NCBI RefSeq assembly: GCF_012911925.1
Contig: NZ_JAAXKY010000059.1
Location: 1 to 40,869 of the forward strand
Direction of reading: 5' to 3'
Length of the DNA: 40,869 nucleotides
DNA from: Pseudonocardia xinjiangensis
Lineage (GTDB): Bacteria > Actinomycetota > Actinomycetes > Mycobacteriales > Pseudonocardiaceae
A model generated the notes under the pieces. The model was not told the DNA's origin. It was given only the letters and a program-made list of their open reading frames with translations, and did no database searches. Below are positions 7,608 to 16,763 of this stretch, piece after piece (position 1 is the stretch's first letter; each line of letters opens with the position of its first letter). A program made the position numbers and the translations under genes.

Positions 7608-8807
7608 GTGCCGGGTGTCGCCGCACCGTCACTGCCCGCCCGCATCCCGCGGGTCGTCCCGGTGCTGGCGCTGAGCATCTTCGCGCTCGGCACCAGCGAG
7701 TTCATGATCGCCGGGCTGCTGCCCCGACTGGCCGCCGACCTGAGGGTCGGCATCCCCGAGGCCGGCTACCTCATCTCGGCGTTCGCGGTCGGGATGATCG
7801 TCGGCGCTCCCGCGATGGCCGTGCTGACGTTGCGGCTGCCGCGGCGCACCACGCTGCTGGCCGCGCTCGCCGTGTTCGTCGTCGGGCACGTGGTCAGCGC
7901 GCTCTCGCCGGAGTACGGGGTGCTGCTCGTCGCCCGGGTGGTCACGGCCGTCGCGACGGGCGCGTTCTGGGCGGTGGCGGCCGTGGTCACGGTGTCCGTG
8001 GTGGCGCCGGAGCTGCGTGCCATGTCCCTGTCGGTGCTGCTCGGCGGGCTGACCGTCGCGAACGTCGCCGGGGTGCCGCTCGGCACGCTCGTGGGGCAGC
8101 AGTTCGGCTGGCGCTCGGCGTTCTGGGCGGTCGGTGCGCTGGCCGCCGTGAGCGCCGTCGGGGTGGTGCTGAGCGTCCCGCGCCGGACGGCGGGTGGCAC
8201 CGCACCCCGGTTGGCCGCCGAGCTCGCCGCGTTCCGCCGCGGCAGGCTCTGGCTCGCGCTGGGCACCACCGCGCTGTACCAGTCGGCCATGATCGGCGCG
8301 TTCAGCTACATCGCGCCGCTGCTCACCGACGTCACGGGTCTGGACGAGCGCTGGGTGCCCGGGGTGCTGCTCGGCTTCGGGCTCGGGAGCCTCGTCGGCG
8401 TGGTGGTCGGCGGCAGGCTGGCCGACCCGTACCCGTGGCCCACGCTGTTCGGTGGCCTCACCGCAGCGGGTGTGCTGCTCGGGCTGATCGGGCTGTTCGC
8501 GCCGGAGCCGGTGGTCGTCGTCGGGCTCGTGGTGCTGCTCGGAGCCGTCGCGTTCATCGCGGGGGCCCCGCTCAACGCGCGGGTGTTCGCCCTGGCGGGT
8601 GCCGCGCCAACGCTGGCGAGCGCGACCAACACCTCGGCGTTCAACGTGGGCAACTCGCTCGGGCCCGCGCTGGGCGGCCTGGCGATCGGGGCAGGGTGGG
8701 GTTTGACGGCCCCGGCCTACCTCGGGGTGCTGCTCGCGGCCGCGGCGATCGCGGTGGCTCTGGTGTCCTGGCGGCTGGACCGCCGCGAGGTCCGCGCGGG
8801 GGAGTAG
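7608..8807 (+). CDS. Cmx/CmrA-type MFS drug exporter (DHA1)
   Basis: A 399-residue, twelve-span exporter of the DHA1 group. The N-terminus LALSIFALGTSEFMIAGLLP, then YLISAFAVGMIVGAPAMAVL and LPRRTTLL, closely follows the Cmx/CmrA chloramphenicol-exporter pattern and the related AraJ group. The substrate is not certain, because many chromosomal members have unknown cargo. Motif C-like AVVTVSVVAPELRAMSLSVL is present in helices 4-5. The GTG start is chosen for the preceding GAAGGGGGA. The open frame upstream is cysteine- and arginine-rich and unlike the family. It is divergent from the PPOX gene. Confidence 0.8.
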   Translation: MPGVAAPSLPARIPRVVPVLALSIFALGTSEFMIAGLLPRLAADLRVGIPEAGYLISAFAVGMIVGAPAMAVLTLRLPRRTTLLAALAVFVVGHVVSALSPEYGVLLVARVVTAVATGAFWAVAAVVTVSVVAPELRAMSLSVLLGGLTVANVAGVPLGTLVGQQFGWRSAFWAVGALAAVSAVGVVLSVPRRTAGGTAPRLAAELAAFRRGRLWLALGTTALYQSAMIGAFSYIAPLLTDVTGLDERWVPGVLLGFGLGSLVGVVVGGRLADPYPWPTLFGGLTAAGVLLGLIGLFAPEPVVVVGLVVLLGAVAFIAGAPLNARVFALAGAAPTLASATNTSAFNVGNSLGPALGGLAIGAGWGLTAPAYLGVLLAAAAIAVALVSWRLDRREVRAGE

Positions 8808-8829
8808 CTCGCGGCACCGGACGGGGAGT

Positions 8830-8872
8830 GTTCACCTGCCCGTCCCCTCGACGATCCGGCGTCCGGTTCACC
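8830..8872 (+). promoter_or_regulatory. PHO-box-like GTTCACC heptamers upstream of phoD
   Basis: Two exact GTTCACC heptamers occur at 8830-8836 and 8866-8872, with a degenerate 4/7 match 11 bases after the first (8841-8847). GTTCACC is the conserved part of the 11-bp units that PhoP binds in Streptomyces. The position just ahead of a PhoD gene supports phosphate control, but the 36-base spacing is not a multiple of 11. Confidence 0.5.
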
Positions 8873-8884
8873 CGATCGGATTGC

Positions 8885-10438
8885 ATGCCTGCCATGCGCT
8901 CCCCACACCTCGACCGCCGCACCCTGCTCCGCACCGCCGCGATCGGTGGCCTCGCCGCCGCCGTACCGCTGGGCAGTGCCGCTCCCGCGTTCGCCGCTCC
9001 CGCCCTCGCCCGTCCGGACCGCCCCGTGCTCACCCACGGCGTCCAGTCCGGGGACGTGCTGGCCGGCTCCGGACTGGTCTGGGCACGAGCCGACCGCCCG
9101 TCCCGGATGGTCGTCGAGGTGGCCGACAACCCGGAGTTCCGTGACTCCCGCACCCTGCGCGGCCCGGTCCTGACCCCGGACACCGACTTCACGGGCAAGC
9201 TGCGTGTGCCTGCGGGCGGGCGCACCGTGCACTACCGCGTCACGGCCGAGGACCTCGACAACCGCAGCGTCAGCGAGGCCGTGAGCGGCTCGTTCCGCAC
9301 GCTGCCCGGCAAGCGCGACGGCGTCCGCTTCGTGTGGTCGGGCGACGTCGTCGGCCAGGGCTTCGGCATCAACCCGGACCTCGGCGGCATGCGGATCTTC
9401 GCGGCGATGGCCGACCGCGACCCGGACTTCTTCATCCACAGCGGCGACACCATCTACGCCGACAACCCGCTCACCGAGACCGTCACGCTCCCCGACGGCC
9501 GGACGTGGCGCAACGTCGTGACGCCGGAGAAGGCCAAGGTGGCCGAGACGCTCGCCGAGTACCGCGGGCAGCACGCCTACAACATGCTCGACGACAACGT
9601 GCGCGCGTTCAGCGCTGCCGTGCCGCGGATCAACCAGTGGGACGACCACGAGGTCCTCAACAACTGGTACCCCGGTGAGGTGATCACCGACGACCGCTAC
9701 ACGGAGAAGCGCGTCGACGTGCTCGCGAAGCGGGCGTTCCAGGCCTTCCACGAGTGGGTGCCGCTCGACCCGCGCCGCGCGGTGGACGGGCGGGTCTACC
9801 GGCGCCTGCCCTACGGCCCGCACGTCGAGGTCTTCGTCATCGACATGCGGACCTACCGCGACGCCAACGACGCCAACACCGCGCCGATGGAGCGGATCCT
9901 CGGCGAGAAGCAGGCGCAGTGGCTGGTCGACGGGCTCGCCTCGTCGAAGGCCACCTGGAAGATCGTCGCGTCGGACATGCCGATCGGCATCCAGGTGCCC
10001 GACGGCACGGCGTGGGAGGCCGTCGCCAACGGCGTCGCGGGCCCGCCGAGCGGGCGCGAGGCGGAGATCGCCTGGGTACTGACCCAGCTCAAGAACCGCA
10101 AGGTGCGCAACGTCGTCTGGCTGACCGCCGACGTGCACTACACGGCGGCGATCAACTACTCGCCCTCCCGGGCGGCCTTCACGGAGTTCGACGAGTTCTG
10201 GGAGTTCGTCTCCGGGCCACTGAACGCCGGGGCGTTCGGACCCAACGCGATGGACTCCACGTTCGGCCCCGAGGTCGTGTTCTCGCGGACGCCCCCGGTG
10301 GCGAACGCCTCCCCGATGGAGGGATTCCAGCACTTCGGTGAGGTCGAGGTCGCTCCCGGCGGCGGTGAGCTGCGGGTGACGCTGCGAGCCCAGGACGGCG
10401 GGGAGCTCTGGTCGAGGGCGCTGACCGCGGCGCGCTGA
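8885..10438 (+). CDS. phoD: PhoD-family alkaline phosphatase/phosphodiesterase, Tat-exported
   Basis: A 517-residue secreted metallophosphatase that releases phosphate from organic esters outside the cell. The N-terminus is a Tat signal: DRRTLLRTAAIGG with twin arginines, a hydrophobic stretch, and APAFA before the mature part. A PhoD_N beta-sandwich domain follows (THGVQSGDVLAGSGLVWARAD). The catalytic domain has metal-ligand motifs VWSGDVVGQG, DFFIHSGDTIYADNP, NQWDDHEVLNNW and WLTADVHYTAAI, consistent with the Fe/Ca site of PhoD enzymes. The ATG at 8885 or the one at 8894 could start translation; neither has a strong Shine-Dalgarno sequence. PHO-box-like repeats upstream suggest induction by phosphate starvation, and a hairpin follows the stop. 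Confidence 0.9.
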   Translation: MPAMRSPHLDRRTLLRTAAIGGLAAAVPLGSAAPAFAAPALARPDRPVLTHGVQSGDVLAGSGLVWARADRPSRMVVEVADNPEFRDSRTLRGPVLTPDTDFTGKLRVPAGGRTVHYRVTAEDLDNRSVSEAVSGSFRTLPGKRDGVRFVWSGDVVGQGFGINPDLGGMRIFAAMADRDPDFFIHSGDTIYADNPLTETVTLPDGRTWRNVVTPEKAKVAETLAEYRGQHAYNMLDDNVRAFSAAVPRINQWDDHEVLNNWYPGEVITDDRYTEKRVDVLAKRAFQAFHEWVPLDPRRAVDGRVYRRLPYGPHVEVFVIDMRTYRDANDANTAPMERILGEKQAQWLVDGLASSKATWKIVASDMPIGIQVPDGTAWEAVANGVAGPPSGREAEIAWVLTQLKNRKVRNVVWLTADVHYTAAINYSPSRAAFTEFDEFWEFVSGPLNAGAFGPNAMDSTFGPEVVFSRTPPVANASPMEGFQHFGEVEVAPGGGELRVTLRAQDGGELWSRALTAAR

Positions 10439-10445
10439 CGGCGAG

Positions 10446-10463
10446 CCCCGGAAAATCCCGGGG
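10446..10463 (+). terminator. Short hairpin after phoD
   Basis: CCCCGG at 10446-10451 pairs perfectly with CCGGGG at 10458-10463 around a 6-nt AAAATC loop, 7 bases after the phoD stop. The stem is short and has no T-tract, so terminator activity is probable but not certain. Confidence 0.5.
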
Positions 10464-10500
10464 AGGTGCGCATCGGGCCGTCCGCAGGGAGGATCGCGGC

Positions 10501-11289
10501 ATGCGGACGGTGTGCGGAGTGGCGCGGCGGGTCCGGTCGCTCGTCCCGCGTGGTGCGCGGCAGCCGGGCCGGGTCGCGGAGGTGCTCCCGCTGGCTGGCG
10601 GGCGCAGGCCGCTGCTCGGCGAGCACATGGGCGAGCAGCGCCGCGGCGACGCGCGCCTCGACCAGGTGGACCGGACGGCCTGCGGCAGCGCCGTGCTCGT
10701 CGCGCTGGCGGCGTGGGCCGACCCCGCCGAGATGCTGCGGCTGGACGGGGAGGCGGTGGCCGGTGCGGCCACCGCCTCCGGCACGACCGTGGCCGACGCG
10801 CACGGCGTCGCGAGCGGGTTCGGCGCCCGGTACGACGCACGCCAGCAGCAGGTGCACCGCCAGACCAACCGCTTCTGGCCCCGGGCGCTCGGCACCACGC
10901 CGTGGGGGATGGTGCGGTGGCTGCGCCGGCACGTCCCCGGCGCGGGGCCCTACCGGGTGCGGCTGGTGGACGACAGGTCCCGCGCCGACCTCACGGCCGC
11001 CCTCGACGAGGCGACCGCAGCCCTCGCGGCGGGCCGGCCGGTGCCGATGCTCGTGGGCTCGCTGGTGCCGCGGCACTACGTACTGGCGCTCGGTGTGCTC
11101 GACGCCGACAGCTGGCGCGTCTACGAGCCCGGCAGCGGGCGGGTGCGTGCGCTCGACCTGCGCCTCGTGCGGCAGCGCCGGACGGCCCCGGTGCTGGGCT
11201 TCCACCGCCTGCACGCCCTCCTGCTCCCGCCCCCCGGGGTGGGTGCGCGGAGAACCGGGTCGACGGCGGCTCGTAGACTCGAAGGGTGA
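10501..11289 (+). CDS. Unassigned protein with C39-peptidase-like motifs
   Basis: A 262-residue protein I cannot name with confidence. Its arrangement recalls papain-like C39-type cysteine peptidases. [19 protein letters not shown] supplies a Cys at the start of a helix near residue 67. [11 protein letters not shown] supplies a His after a beta strand near residue 185. [11 protein letters not shown] occupies the place where C39-like proteins carry the third catalytic residue, here Glu rather than Asp or Asn. No signal peptide is obvious, though the first 20 residues are basic ([12 protein letters not shown]). AGGGAGGATCG provides a Shine-Dalgarno sequence. The C-terminal end overlaps the valS start by 4 bases. 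The catalytic reading is inference from motif spacing. Confidence 0.6.
   Translation: MRTVCGVARRVRSLVPRGARQPGRVAEVLPLAGGRRPLLGEHMGEQRRGDARLDQVDRTACGSAVLVALAAWADPAEMLRLDGEAVAGAATASGTTVADAHGVASGFGARYDARQQQVHRQTNRFWPRALGTTPWGMVRWLRRHVPGAGPYRVRLVDDRSRADLTAALDEATAALAAGRPVPMLVGSLVPRHYVLALGVLDADSWRVYEPGSGRVRALDLRLVRQRRTAPVLGFHRLHALLLPPPGVGARRTGSTAARRLEG
11274..11279 (+). promoter_or_regulatory. -10-like hexamer TAGACT for valS, leaderless arrangement
   Basis: TAGACT starts exactly 12 nt before the valS GTG (11286) and lies inside the 3' end of the preceding gene. A promoter here would give a leaderless valS mRNA. No -35 is visible. Confidence 0.45.
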
Positions 11290-13922
11290 CCGACACCCTC
11301 CCATCCCGCACTGCCGACCTGCCCGCCCAGTGGAATCCGGGTGAGGTAGAGGCCGGTATGTACCAGCGGTGGGTGGAGGCCGGTTACTTCACCGCCGACG
11401 CGTCGAGCGACAAGCCGTCGTTCAGCAACGTCATCCCGCCGCCGAACGTCACGGGCAGCCTGCACATCGGCCACGCCTTCGAGCACACCCTCATCGACGT
11501 CCTGGTGCGGCGCCGCCGCATGCAGGGCTACGAGACGCTGTGGCTGCCCGGCATGGACCACGCCAGCATCGCGGTCCACGCGCTGGTCGAGCGCGCGCTC
11601 GCCGCGGAGGGCACGAGCCGCCGCGAGATGGGCCGCGAGGCGTTCGTCGAACGCACCTGGCAGTGGAAGGCCGAGCACGGCGGCAAGATCCTCGACCAGA
11701 TGCGCCGCCTCGGCGACAGCGTCGACTGGTCGCGCGAGCGGTTCACGATGGACGAGGGGCTCAGCCGGGCCGTCGGCACCATCTTCAAGCGGCTCTACGA
11801 CGACGGCCTGATCTACCGCGCCGAGCGGATGGTCAACTGGTCGCCCGAGATGCGCAGCGTCCTGTCCGACGTCGAGGTCGAGCACCGCGAGGTCGAGGGC
11901 GAGCTCGTCTCCATCCGCTACGGCGACGGCGACGACTCGGTGGTGGTCGCCACCACCCGCGTCGAGACGATGCTCGGCGACACCGCCATCGCCGTCCATC
12001 CCGACGACGAGCGCTACACGCACCTCGTCGGCCGGGAGATCGAGCTGCCGCTGGTCGGGCGCATGATCAAGGTCGTGGCCGACGAGCACGTCGACCCGAG
12101 CTTCGGCACCGGAGCGGTCAAGGTCACCCCGGCCCACGACCCCAACGACTTCGAGATCGGGCGGCGCCACGACCTGCCGATGCCCTCGATCATGGACGAG
12201 TCCGGCCGGATCGCGAACACCGGCACGGAGTTCGACGGCATGGACCGCTTCGAGGCGCGCGTCGCCGTGCGCGAGGCGCTGGCGGCGCAGGGCCGGATCG
12301 TCGCGGAGAAGCGGCCCTACCTCCACAGCGTCGGGCACGCTACGCGGGGCTCGAAGGAGCCGATCGAGCCGCGGCTGTCGCTGCAGTGGTTCGTCAAGGT
12401 CGCGCCGCTCGCGAAGGCCGCGGGCGACGCCGTCCGCGACGGCCGCGTCGCCGTCCACCCGAAGGAGCTCGAGCCGCGCTGGTTCGGCTGGGTCGACAAC
12501 ATGCACGACTGGACGATCAGCCGGCAGCTGTGGTGGGGCCACCGCATCCCGGTCTGGTACGGCCCCGACGGCGAGATGGTCTGCGTCGGCCCGGACGAGG
12601 AGCCGCCGGCCGGCTGGACGCAGGACGAGGACGTCCTCGACACGTGGTTCTCCTCGGCCCTGTGGCCGTTCTCCACGCTGGGCTGGCCCGACGAGACCCC
12701 CGACCTCGCGAAGTTCTATCCCACGTCGGTGCTGGTCACGGGCTACGACATCCTGTTCTTCTGGGTCGCCCGGATGATGATGTTCGGCCTCTACGCCATG
12801 CAGGACCGCGGCCCGGAGAACGCGATCCCGTTCCACACCATCGCGCTGCACGGGATGGTCCGCGACCAGTTCGGCAAGAAGATGTCGAAGTCGTCCGGCA
12901 ACTCGGTCGACCCGCTGGAGTGGATGGACCGCTACGGCACCGACGCCCTGCGCTTCGCGCTGGCGCGCGGAGCCAACCCGGGCACCGACGTCCCGATCGG
13001 CGAGGACGCCGTCCAGGCGTCGCGCAACTTCGGCACCAAGCTGTGGAACGCCACCCGGTTCGCCCTCACCAACGGGGCGTCCCCGGCGCTCCCGCTGCCC
13101 GCCGCGCCCACCGACGCCGACCGCTGGATCCTCGGGCGGCTGCGCGAGGTCCGCGAGCAGACCGACGCGCTGCTGGAGGACTTCCAGTTCGCCAAGGCGG
13201 TGGAGGGGCTCTACCACTTCACCTGGGACGAGCTGTGCGACTGGTACGTCGAGCTGGCCAAGGTCCAGCTGCGTGACGAGGCCACGGCCGACGGCACCCG
13301 TGCCGTCCTCGGGCACGTCCTCGACGCGCTGCTGCGCCTGCTCCACCCGGTCATCCCGTTCCTCACCGAGGCGTTGTGGCAGGGGCTCACCGGCCGGGAG
13401 TCGGTCGTCGTCGCGGACTGGCCGGTCGACGCCGGGGTGTCCACCGACGCCGCGGCCACGGCCCGGGTCCTCGACGTGCAGCGGCTGGTCACCGAGGTCC
13501 GCCGCTTCCGCACCGAGCAGCGCGTCCCCGACAGCCGCCGGATCGCCGCCCGCCTCGTCGGGCTGGACGAGGCCGGACTCGGGGCGCACCGCGCCGCCGT
13601 CGGCTCGCTGGTCCGCCTCGACCCGCCGGGAGCGCAGTTCGCGCCCACCGCGTCGTTCGAGGTCGGGCTGGCCGGGGGCACCGTCCACGTCGAGATCGAC
13701 ACGTCGGGCGCCATCGACGTGGCCGCCGAGCGTGCGCGGCTGGCGCGCGACCTGGCCGCCGCGCAGAAGGAGCTCGACCAGGCGGACAAGAAGCTGGGCA
13801 ACCCCAAGTTCGTCGAGAAGGCGCCCGCCGACGTCGTCGACGGCATCCGGTCACGGCGCGCCGCGGCCGCCGCCGACATCGACCGGATCGAGGCCAGGCT
13901 GGCCGCCCTGCCCGCATCATGA
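11286..13922 (+). CDS. valS: Valyl-tRNA synthetase
   Basis: An 878-residue class I aminoacyl-tRNA synthetase that charges tRNA-Val. The HIGH-type signature is [14 protein letters not shown] (about residues 51-65) and the KMSKS signature is [13 protein letters not shown] (about 530-542). Between them lies the CP1 editing domain with [17 protein letters not shown], which hydrolyses mischarged Thr-tRNA. The C-terminal 70 residues form the arginine/lysine-rich coiled coil typical of ValRS ([23 protein letters not shown]). The GTG start overlaps the previous stop by 4 bases and is preceded at the correct distance by a -10-like hexamer. The stop overlaps the folC ATG (ATGA), giving a valS-folC-DUF4233 coupled operon, common in actinobacteria. 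No T-box is visible. Confidence 0.97.
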   Translation: MTDTLPSRTADLPAQWNPGEVEAGMYQRWVEAGYFTADASSDKPSFSNVIPPPNVTGSLHIGHAFEHTLIDVLVRRRRMQGYETLWLPGMDHASIAVHALVERALAAEGTSRREMGREAFVERTWQWKAEHGGKILDQMRRLGDSVDWSRERFTMDEGLSRAVGTIFKRLYDDGLIYRAERMVNWSPEMRSVLSDVEVEHREVEGELVSIRYGDGDDSVVVATTRVETMLGDTAIAVHPDDERYTHLVGREIELPLVGRMIKVVADEHVDPSFGTGAVKVTPAHDPNDFEIGRRHDLPMPSIMDESGRIANTGTEFDGMDRFEARVAVREALAAQGRIVAEKRPYLHSVGHATRGSKEPIEPRLSLQWFVKVAPLAKAAGDAVRDGRVAVHPKELEPRWFGWVDNMHDWTISRQLWWGHRIPVWYGPDGEMVCVGPDEEPPAGWTQDEDVLDTWFSSALWPFSTLGWPDETPDLAKFYPTSVLVTGYDILFFWVARMMMFGLYAMQDRGPENAIPFHTIALHGMVRDQFGKKMSKSSGNSVDPLEWMDRYGTDALRFALARGANPGTDVPIGEDAVQASRNFGTKLWNATRFALTNGASPALPLPAAPTDADRWILGRLREVREQTDALLEDFQFAKAVEGLYHFTWDELCDWYVELAKVQLRDEATADGTRAVLGHVLDALLRLLHPVIPFLTEALWQGLTGRESVVVADWPVDAGVSTDAAATARVLDVQRLVTEVRRFRTEQRVPDSRRIAARLVGLDEAGLGAHRAAVGSLVRLDPPGAQFAPTASFEVGLAGGTVHVEIDTSGAIDVAAERARLARDLAAAQKELDQADKKLGNPKFVEKAPADVVDGIRSRRAAAAADIDRIEARLAALPAS

Positions 13923-15406
13923 GCACGCCATCCGACGAGCTGCCCGAGGGCGAGGGCGAGGTCCGGTCGCCCGAGCAGCTGGCCGAGGACACGGTGGTCT
14001 CCCACGTCCTCGACGCCATCCGTGGTGGGGAGAGTCCTGACGTCGTGCCCGCCCAGTCGACGGTGATCGGCTTCGCCGAGTTCCTCGCCGCCGACGCCGA
14101 GCTCGACCGGCGGGCGCCGGAGACGGTGATCGAACCGTCGCTGGAGCGGATCGCCGCGCTCGTGGACGTGCTCGGCGACCCGCACCGCGGCTACCCGATC
14201 GTGCATCTGACCGGCACCAACGGGAAGACGTCCACGTCCCGGATGGTCGACGCCCTGCTCACCGAGATCGGTCTGCGCACCGGCCGCTACACGAGCCCGC
14301 ACCTGCAGCGGGTCACCGAGCGGATCACCATCGACAACCGGCCGATCACGCCGGAGCGCTTCGTCGAGATCTACCGGGACGTCCTGCCGTTCGCGGAGAT
14401 GGTCGACGCCAAGCTCGGCACGCTGTCGAAGTTCGAGGTGCTCACGGCGATGGGCTTCTCCGCGTTCGCCGACGCGCCGGTCGAGGCGGCCGTCATCGAG
14501 GTCGGGCTGGGCGGGCGCTGGGACGCCACCAACGTCGCCGACGGCGACGTCGCGGTGATCACCCCGATCGGGCTCGACCACCAGGAGTTCCTCGGCACTG
14601 ACATCCTCGGCATCGCCAGGGAGAAGGCCGGGATCATCAAGCCCGGCGCGGTGGCCGTGCTGGCCGCGCAGGACAAGGCCGTGGCCGAGGTGCTGCTGGA
14701 GCGCTGCGTCGAGGTGGACGCGCAGGTGGCCAGGGAGGGCGCCGAGTTCGGCGTGCGCGAGCGCGAGATCGCGGTGGGCGGCCAGCGGCTCACCCTGCAG
14801 GGCCTCGCCGGCACCTACGACGACATCTTCCTGCCGCTGCACGGCGAGCACCAGGCGAGCAACGCCGTGCTGGCGCTCGCCGCGGCCGAGGCGCTCATCG
14901 GTGCCGGGCCGCGGCAGCCGCTCGACCCCGACGCCGTGCGCGCCGCCTTCGCCGGTGTCGCCTCCCCGGGGCGGCTCGAGCGGGTCGCGGCAGGTCAGGG
15001 TGTGCCCACCGTCCTCATCGACGCCGCGCACAACCCTGCCGGCGCCCGCGCGCTGGCCACCGCCCTGACCACCGACTTCCGGTTCACCCGGCTCGTCGGC
15101 GTGCTCGCGGTGATGCGCGACAAGGACGTCCGCGGCATCCTCGAGGAGCTCGAGCCGGTGCTGCACGAGGTGGTCGTCACGGCCAACTCCTCGCCGCGGG
15201 TCATGGACCCCGACGAGCTCGGCGCGCTCGCCGTCGAGGTGTTCGGCTCCGACCGGGTGAGCGTGGAGCCCGTGCTGGCCACGGCCGTGGAGCAGGCGGG
15301 GGAGCTGGCCGAGGAGGCCGGCGAGTCCGGGGTGGGCGTGGTGGTCACCGGTTCGGTGGTCACGGCCGGTGAGGTGAGGGCCCTCTTCGCCAAGGAACCG
15401 CTGTGA
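13919..15406 (+). CDS. folC: Folylpolyglutamate synthase/dihydrofolate synthase
   Basis: A 495-residue Mur-ligase-family enzyme that adds glutamate to dihydropteroate and to folates. The P-loop is [17 protein letters not shown] (about 97-113). Other family signatures are [39 protein letters not shown] and DAAHNPAGA. The first 50 residues, rich in Glu and Pro, precede the usual FolC start and are a lineage extension. The ATG at 13919 overlaps the valS stop, so this start is favoured even though the frame is open further upstream. The stop overlaps the GTG of the DUF4233 gene. Confidence 0.95.
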   Translation: MSTPSDELPEGEGEVRSPEQLAEDTVVSHVLDAIRGGESPDVVPAQSTVIGFAEFLAADAELDRRAPETVIEPSLERIAALVDVLGDPHRGYPIVHLTGTNGKTSTSRMVDALLTEIGLRTGRYTSPHLQRVTERITIDNRPITPERFVEIYRDVLPFAEMVDAKLGTLSKFEVLTAMGFSAFADAPVEAAVIEVGLGGRWDATNVADGDVAVITPIGLDHQEFLGTDILGIAREKAGIIKPGAVAVLAAQDKAVAEVLLERCVEVDAQVAREGAEFGVREREIAVGGQRLTLQGLAGTYDDIFLPLHGEHQASNAVLALAAAEALIGAGPRQPLDPDAVRAAFAGVASPGRLERVAAGQGVPTVLIDAAHNPAGARALATALTTDFRFTRLVGVLAVMRDKDVRGILEELEPVLHEVVVTANSSPRVMDPDELGALAVEVFGSDRVSVEPVLATAVEQAGELAEEAGESGVGVVVTGSVVTAGEVRALFAKEPL

Positions 15407-15780
15407 GCGTTCCCGACCCCATGAAGGGCGTGCGCGGGGTCTTCGCCGCCACGCTCGTCCTGGAGTCGATCGTGGTGGCGCTCTCGCTGCTGGTGCTGTC
15501 GAAGTTCGGCGACGGCGCCACGCCGCTCGCGGTCGGGGTGATCCTGGCGCTCGCCGTCGCGATGGTCGTCGCCGCCGGGGTGCAGCGGCGACCGTGGGGG
15601 CTCCGGCTGGCGCTGGCGCTGCAGGTCGTGATGGTCGCCTGCGGCCTGCTGGTGCCGGCCCTGGGTGTGATGGGCGTGGTGTTCGTGCTGGTGTGGGTCG
15701 CGCTGCTGCTGCTGCGCCGCGACCTCGCGGGGAAGATGGCCCGCGGAGAGCTCCCCAGCCAGCAGCTGCGGGATCCCTGA
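15403..15780 (+). CDS. DUF4233 membrane protein
   Basis: A 125-residue integral membrane protein with four hydrophobic helices, starting MKGVRGVFAATLVLESIVVALSLLV after six leading residues and ending in a basic tail, LLLRRDLAGKMARGEL. It fits DUF4233, which in actinobacteria sits almost invariably between folC and ndk. No function is established. The GTG overlaps the folC TGA (GTGA), so the gene is translationally coupled to folC. The conserved position may reflect shared transcription rather than a role in folate metabolism. Confidence 0.85.
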   Translation: MSVPDPMKGVRGVFAATLVLESIVVALSLLVLSKFGDGATPLAVGVILALAVAMVVAAGVQRRPWGLRLALALQVVMVACGLLVPALGVMGVVFVLVWVALLLLRRDLAGKMARGELPSQQLRDP

Positions 15781-15804
15781 CGCGGCCCTCTCGCGGGCCG
15801 TGGA

Positions 15805-15810
15805 TACCCT
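15805..15810 (+). promoter_or_regulatory. -10-like hexamer TACCCT for ndk, leaderless arrangement
   Basis: TACCCT begins 12 nt before the ndk GTG at 15817. There is no Shine-Dalgarno sequence in between, so transcription probably begins at the start codon. No -35 is visible. Confidence 0.45.
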
Positions 15811-15816
15811 GGGCGC

Positions 15817-16227
15817 GTGACTGAACGCACCCTGGTCCTCGTCAAGCCCGACGGCGTCGAGCGCAAGCTCATCGGCGAGGTACTCGCCCGCATCGAGCGC
15901 AAGGGCCTCGACATCGTGGCGCTCGAGCTGCGCACCGTCGAGCGCGAGCTCGCCGAGCAGCACTACGCCGAGCACGACGGCAAGCCCTTCTTCGGCGACC
16001 TGCTCGAGTTCATCACCTCGGGCCGGGTGCTCGCGGCCGTCGTCGAGGGCCCGCGGGCCATTGCGGCGTTCCGCCAGCTCGCCGGGGGCACCGACCCCGT
16101 CGCCAAGGCCACGCCGGGCACCATCCGTGGCGACTTCGGGCTGGAGACGCAGTTCAACCTGGTCCACGGCTCCGACTCCGAGGAGAGCGCGGCCCGGGAG
16201 ATCAAGCTCTGGTTCCCGAACCTGTGA
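15817..16227 (+). CDS. ndk: Nucleoside diphosphate kinase
   Basis: A 136-residue kinase that equalises NTP and dNTP pools by a ping-pong phosphohistidine mechanism. The active-site histidine lies in [12 protein letters not shown], near residue 117. Other family motifs are [19 protein letters not shown] at the N-terminus, [11 protein letters not shown], and the nucleotide-binding [10 protein letters not shown]. Length and sequence are typical of bacterial Ndk. The downstream GNAT gene starts at a GTG that overlaps the ndk stop. Confidence 0.97.
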   Translation: MTERTLVLVKPDGVERKLIGEVLARIERKGLDIVALELRTVERELAEQHYAEHDGKPFFGDLLEFITSGRVLAAVVEGPRAIAAFRQLAGGTDPVAKATPGTIRGDFGLETQFNLVHGSDSEESAAREIKLWFPNL

Positions 16228-16763
16228 CGCCCGCCGCCGACGAGCCCTTCGTCAGCGGCCCGCACCTCGTCCGCGAGGTGCATCCCGATATGGACACGGC
16301 GCTGGGCACGCTCTGGGTCGCGGTGACGCGGGCGGGCGGGGCCGTCGGCTTCGCCCCGGACGCCCCCGAGGCCGACATCCGCGCGGCCGCGGTGCAGGCG
16401 GTCGAGGATGTCCGCGCCGAGCGCCAGCAGCTCATCGTGATCGGCGCCGACCACACGCTCGCCGGCACGGTCTTCCTGCGCACCGGCGTGGGCGTGCAGG
16501 CCCACCGGGCCGACGTCCTGCGTCTCATGGTCCGCCCCGACCTGCAGGGTCGCGGCTGGGGCCGGACGCTGCTCGACGCGGCGGTCGCCCACGCCACCGC
16601 GCTCGGGCTGGAGCAGCTGATGCTCTCCACCCGCGGTGGCACCGACGTGGCCGGCTTCTACCTGAGGCGGGGCTTCACCGAGGTCGGGGTGTGGCCGGAG
16701 ACGCTGCGGCTCGGCCCGGACGACCTGCGCGACGAGCACTGGTTCCAGCTGCGGCTGCGCTGA
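16224..16763 (+). CDS. GNAT-family N-acetyltransferase
   Basis: A 179-residue acetyl-CoA-dependent acyltransferase of unknown substrate. The acetyl-CoA-binding motif A is clear: [29 protein letters not shown] (about 96-125) contains the Q-x-x-G-x-G/A signature as QGRGWG. Motif B follows as [24 protein letters not shown]. The GTG start overlaps the ndk TGA by 4 bases, so it is coupled to ndk. Its 3' end overlaps the convergent metallo-hydrolase pseudogene by up to 89 bases. Confidence 0.85.
   Translation: MTPAADEPFVSGPHLVREVHPDMDTALGTLWVAVTRAGGAVGFAPDAPEADIRAAAVQAVEDVRAERQQLIVIGADHTLAGTVFLRTGVGVQAHRADVLRLMVRPDLQGRGWGRTLLDAAVAHATALGLEQLMLSTRGGTDVAGFYLRRGFTEVGVWPETLRLGPDDLRDEHWFQLRLR

Noticed and set aside
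11221..11285. T-box leader before valS
   Set aside because: There is no specifier stem, T-box sequence or antiterminator. The valS start overlaps the preceding gene and has a -10-like hexamer at leaderless distance.
11121..13688. 855-codon minus-strand open frame opposite valS
   Set aside because: It is Arg/Asp/His/Val-rich with no motifs, and every part is complementary to valyl-tRNA synthetase codons.
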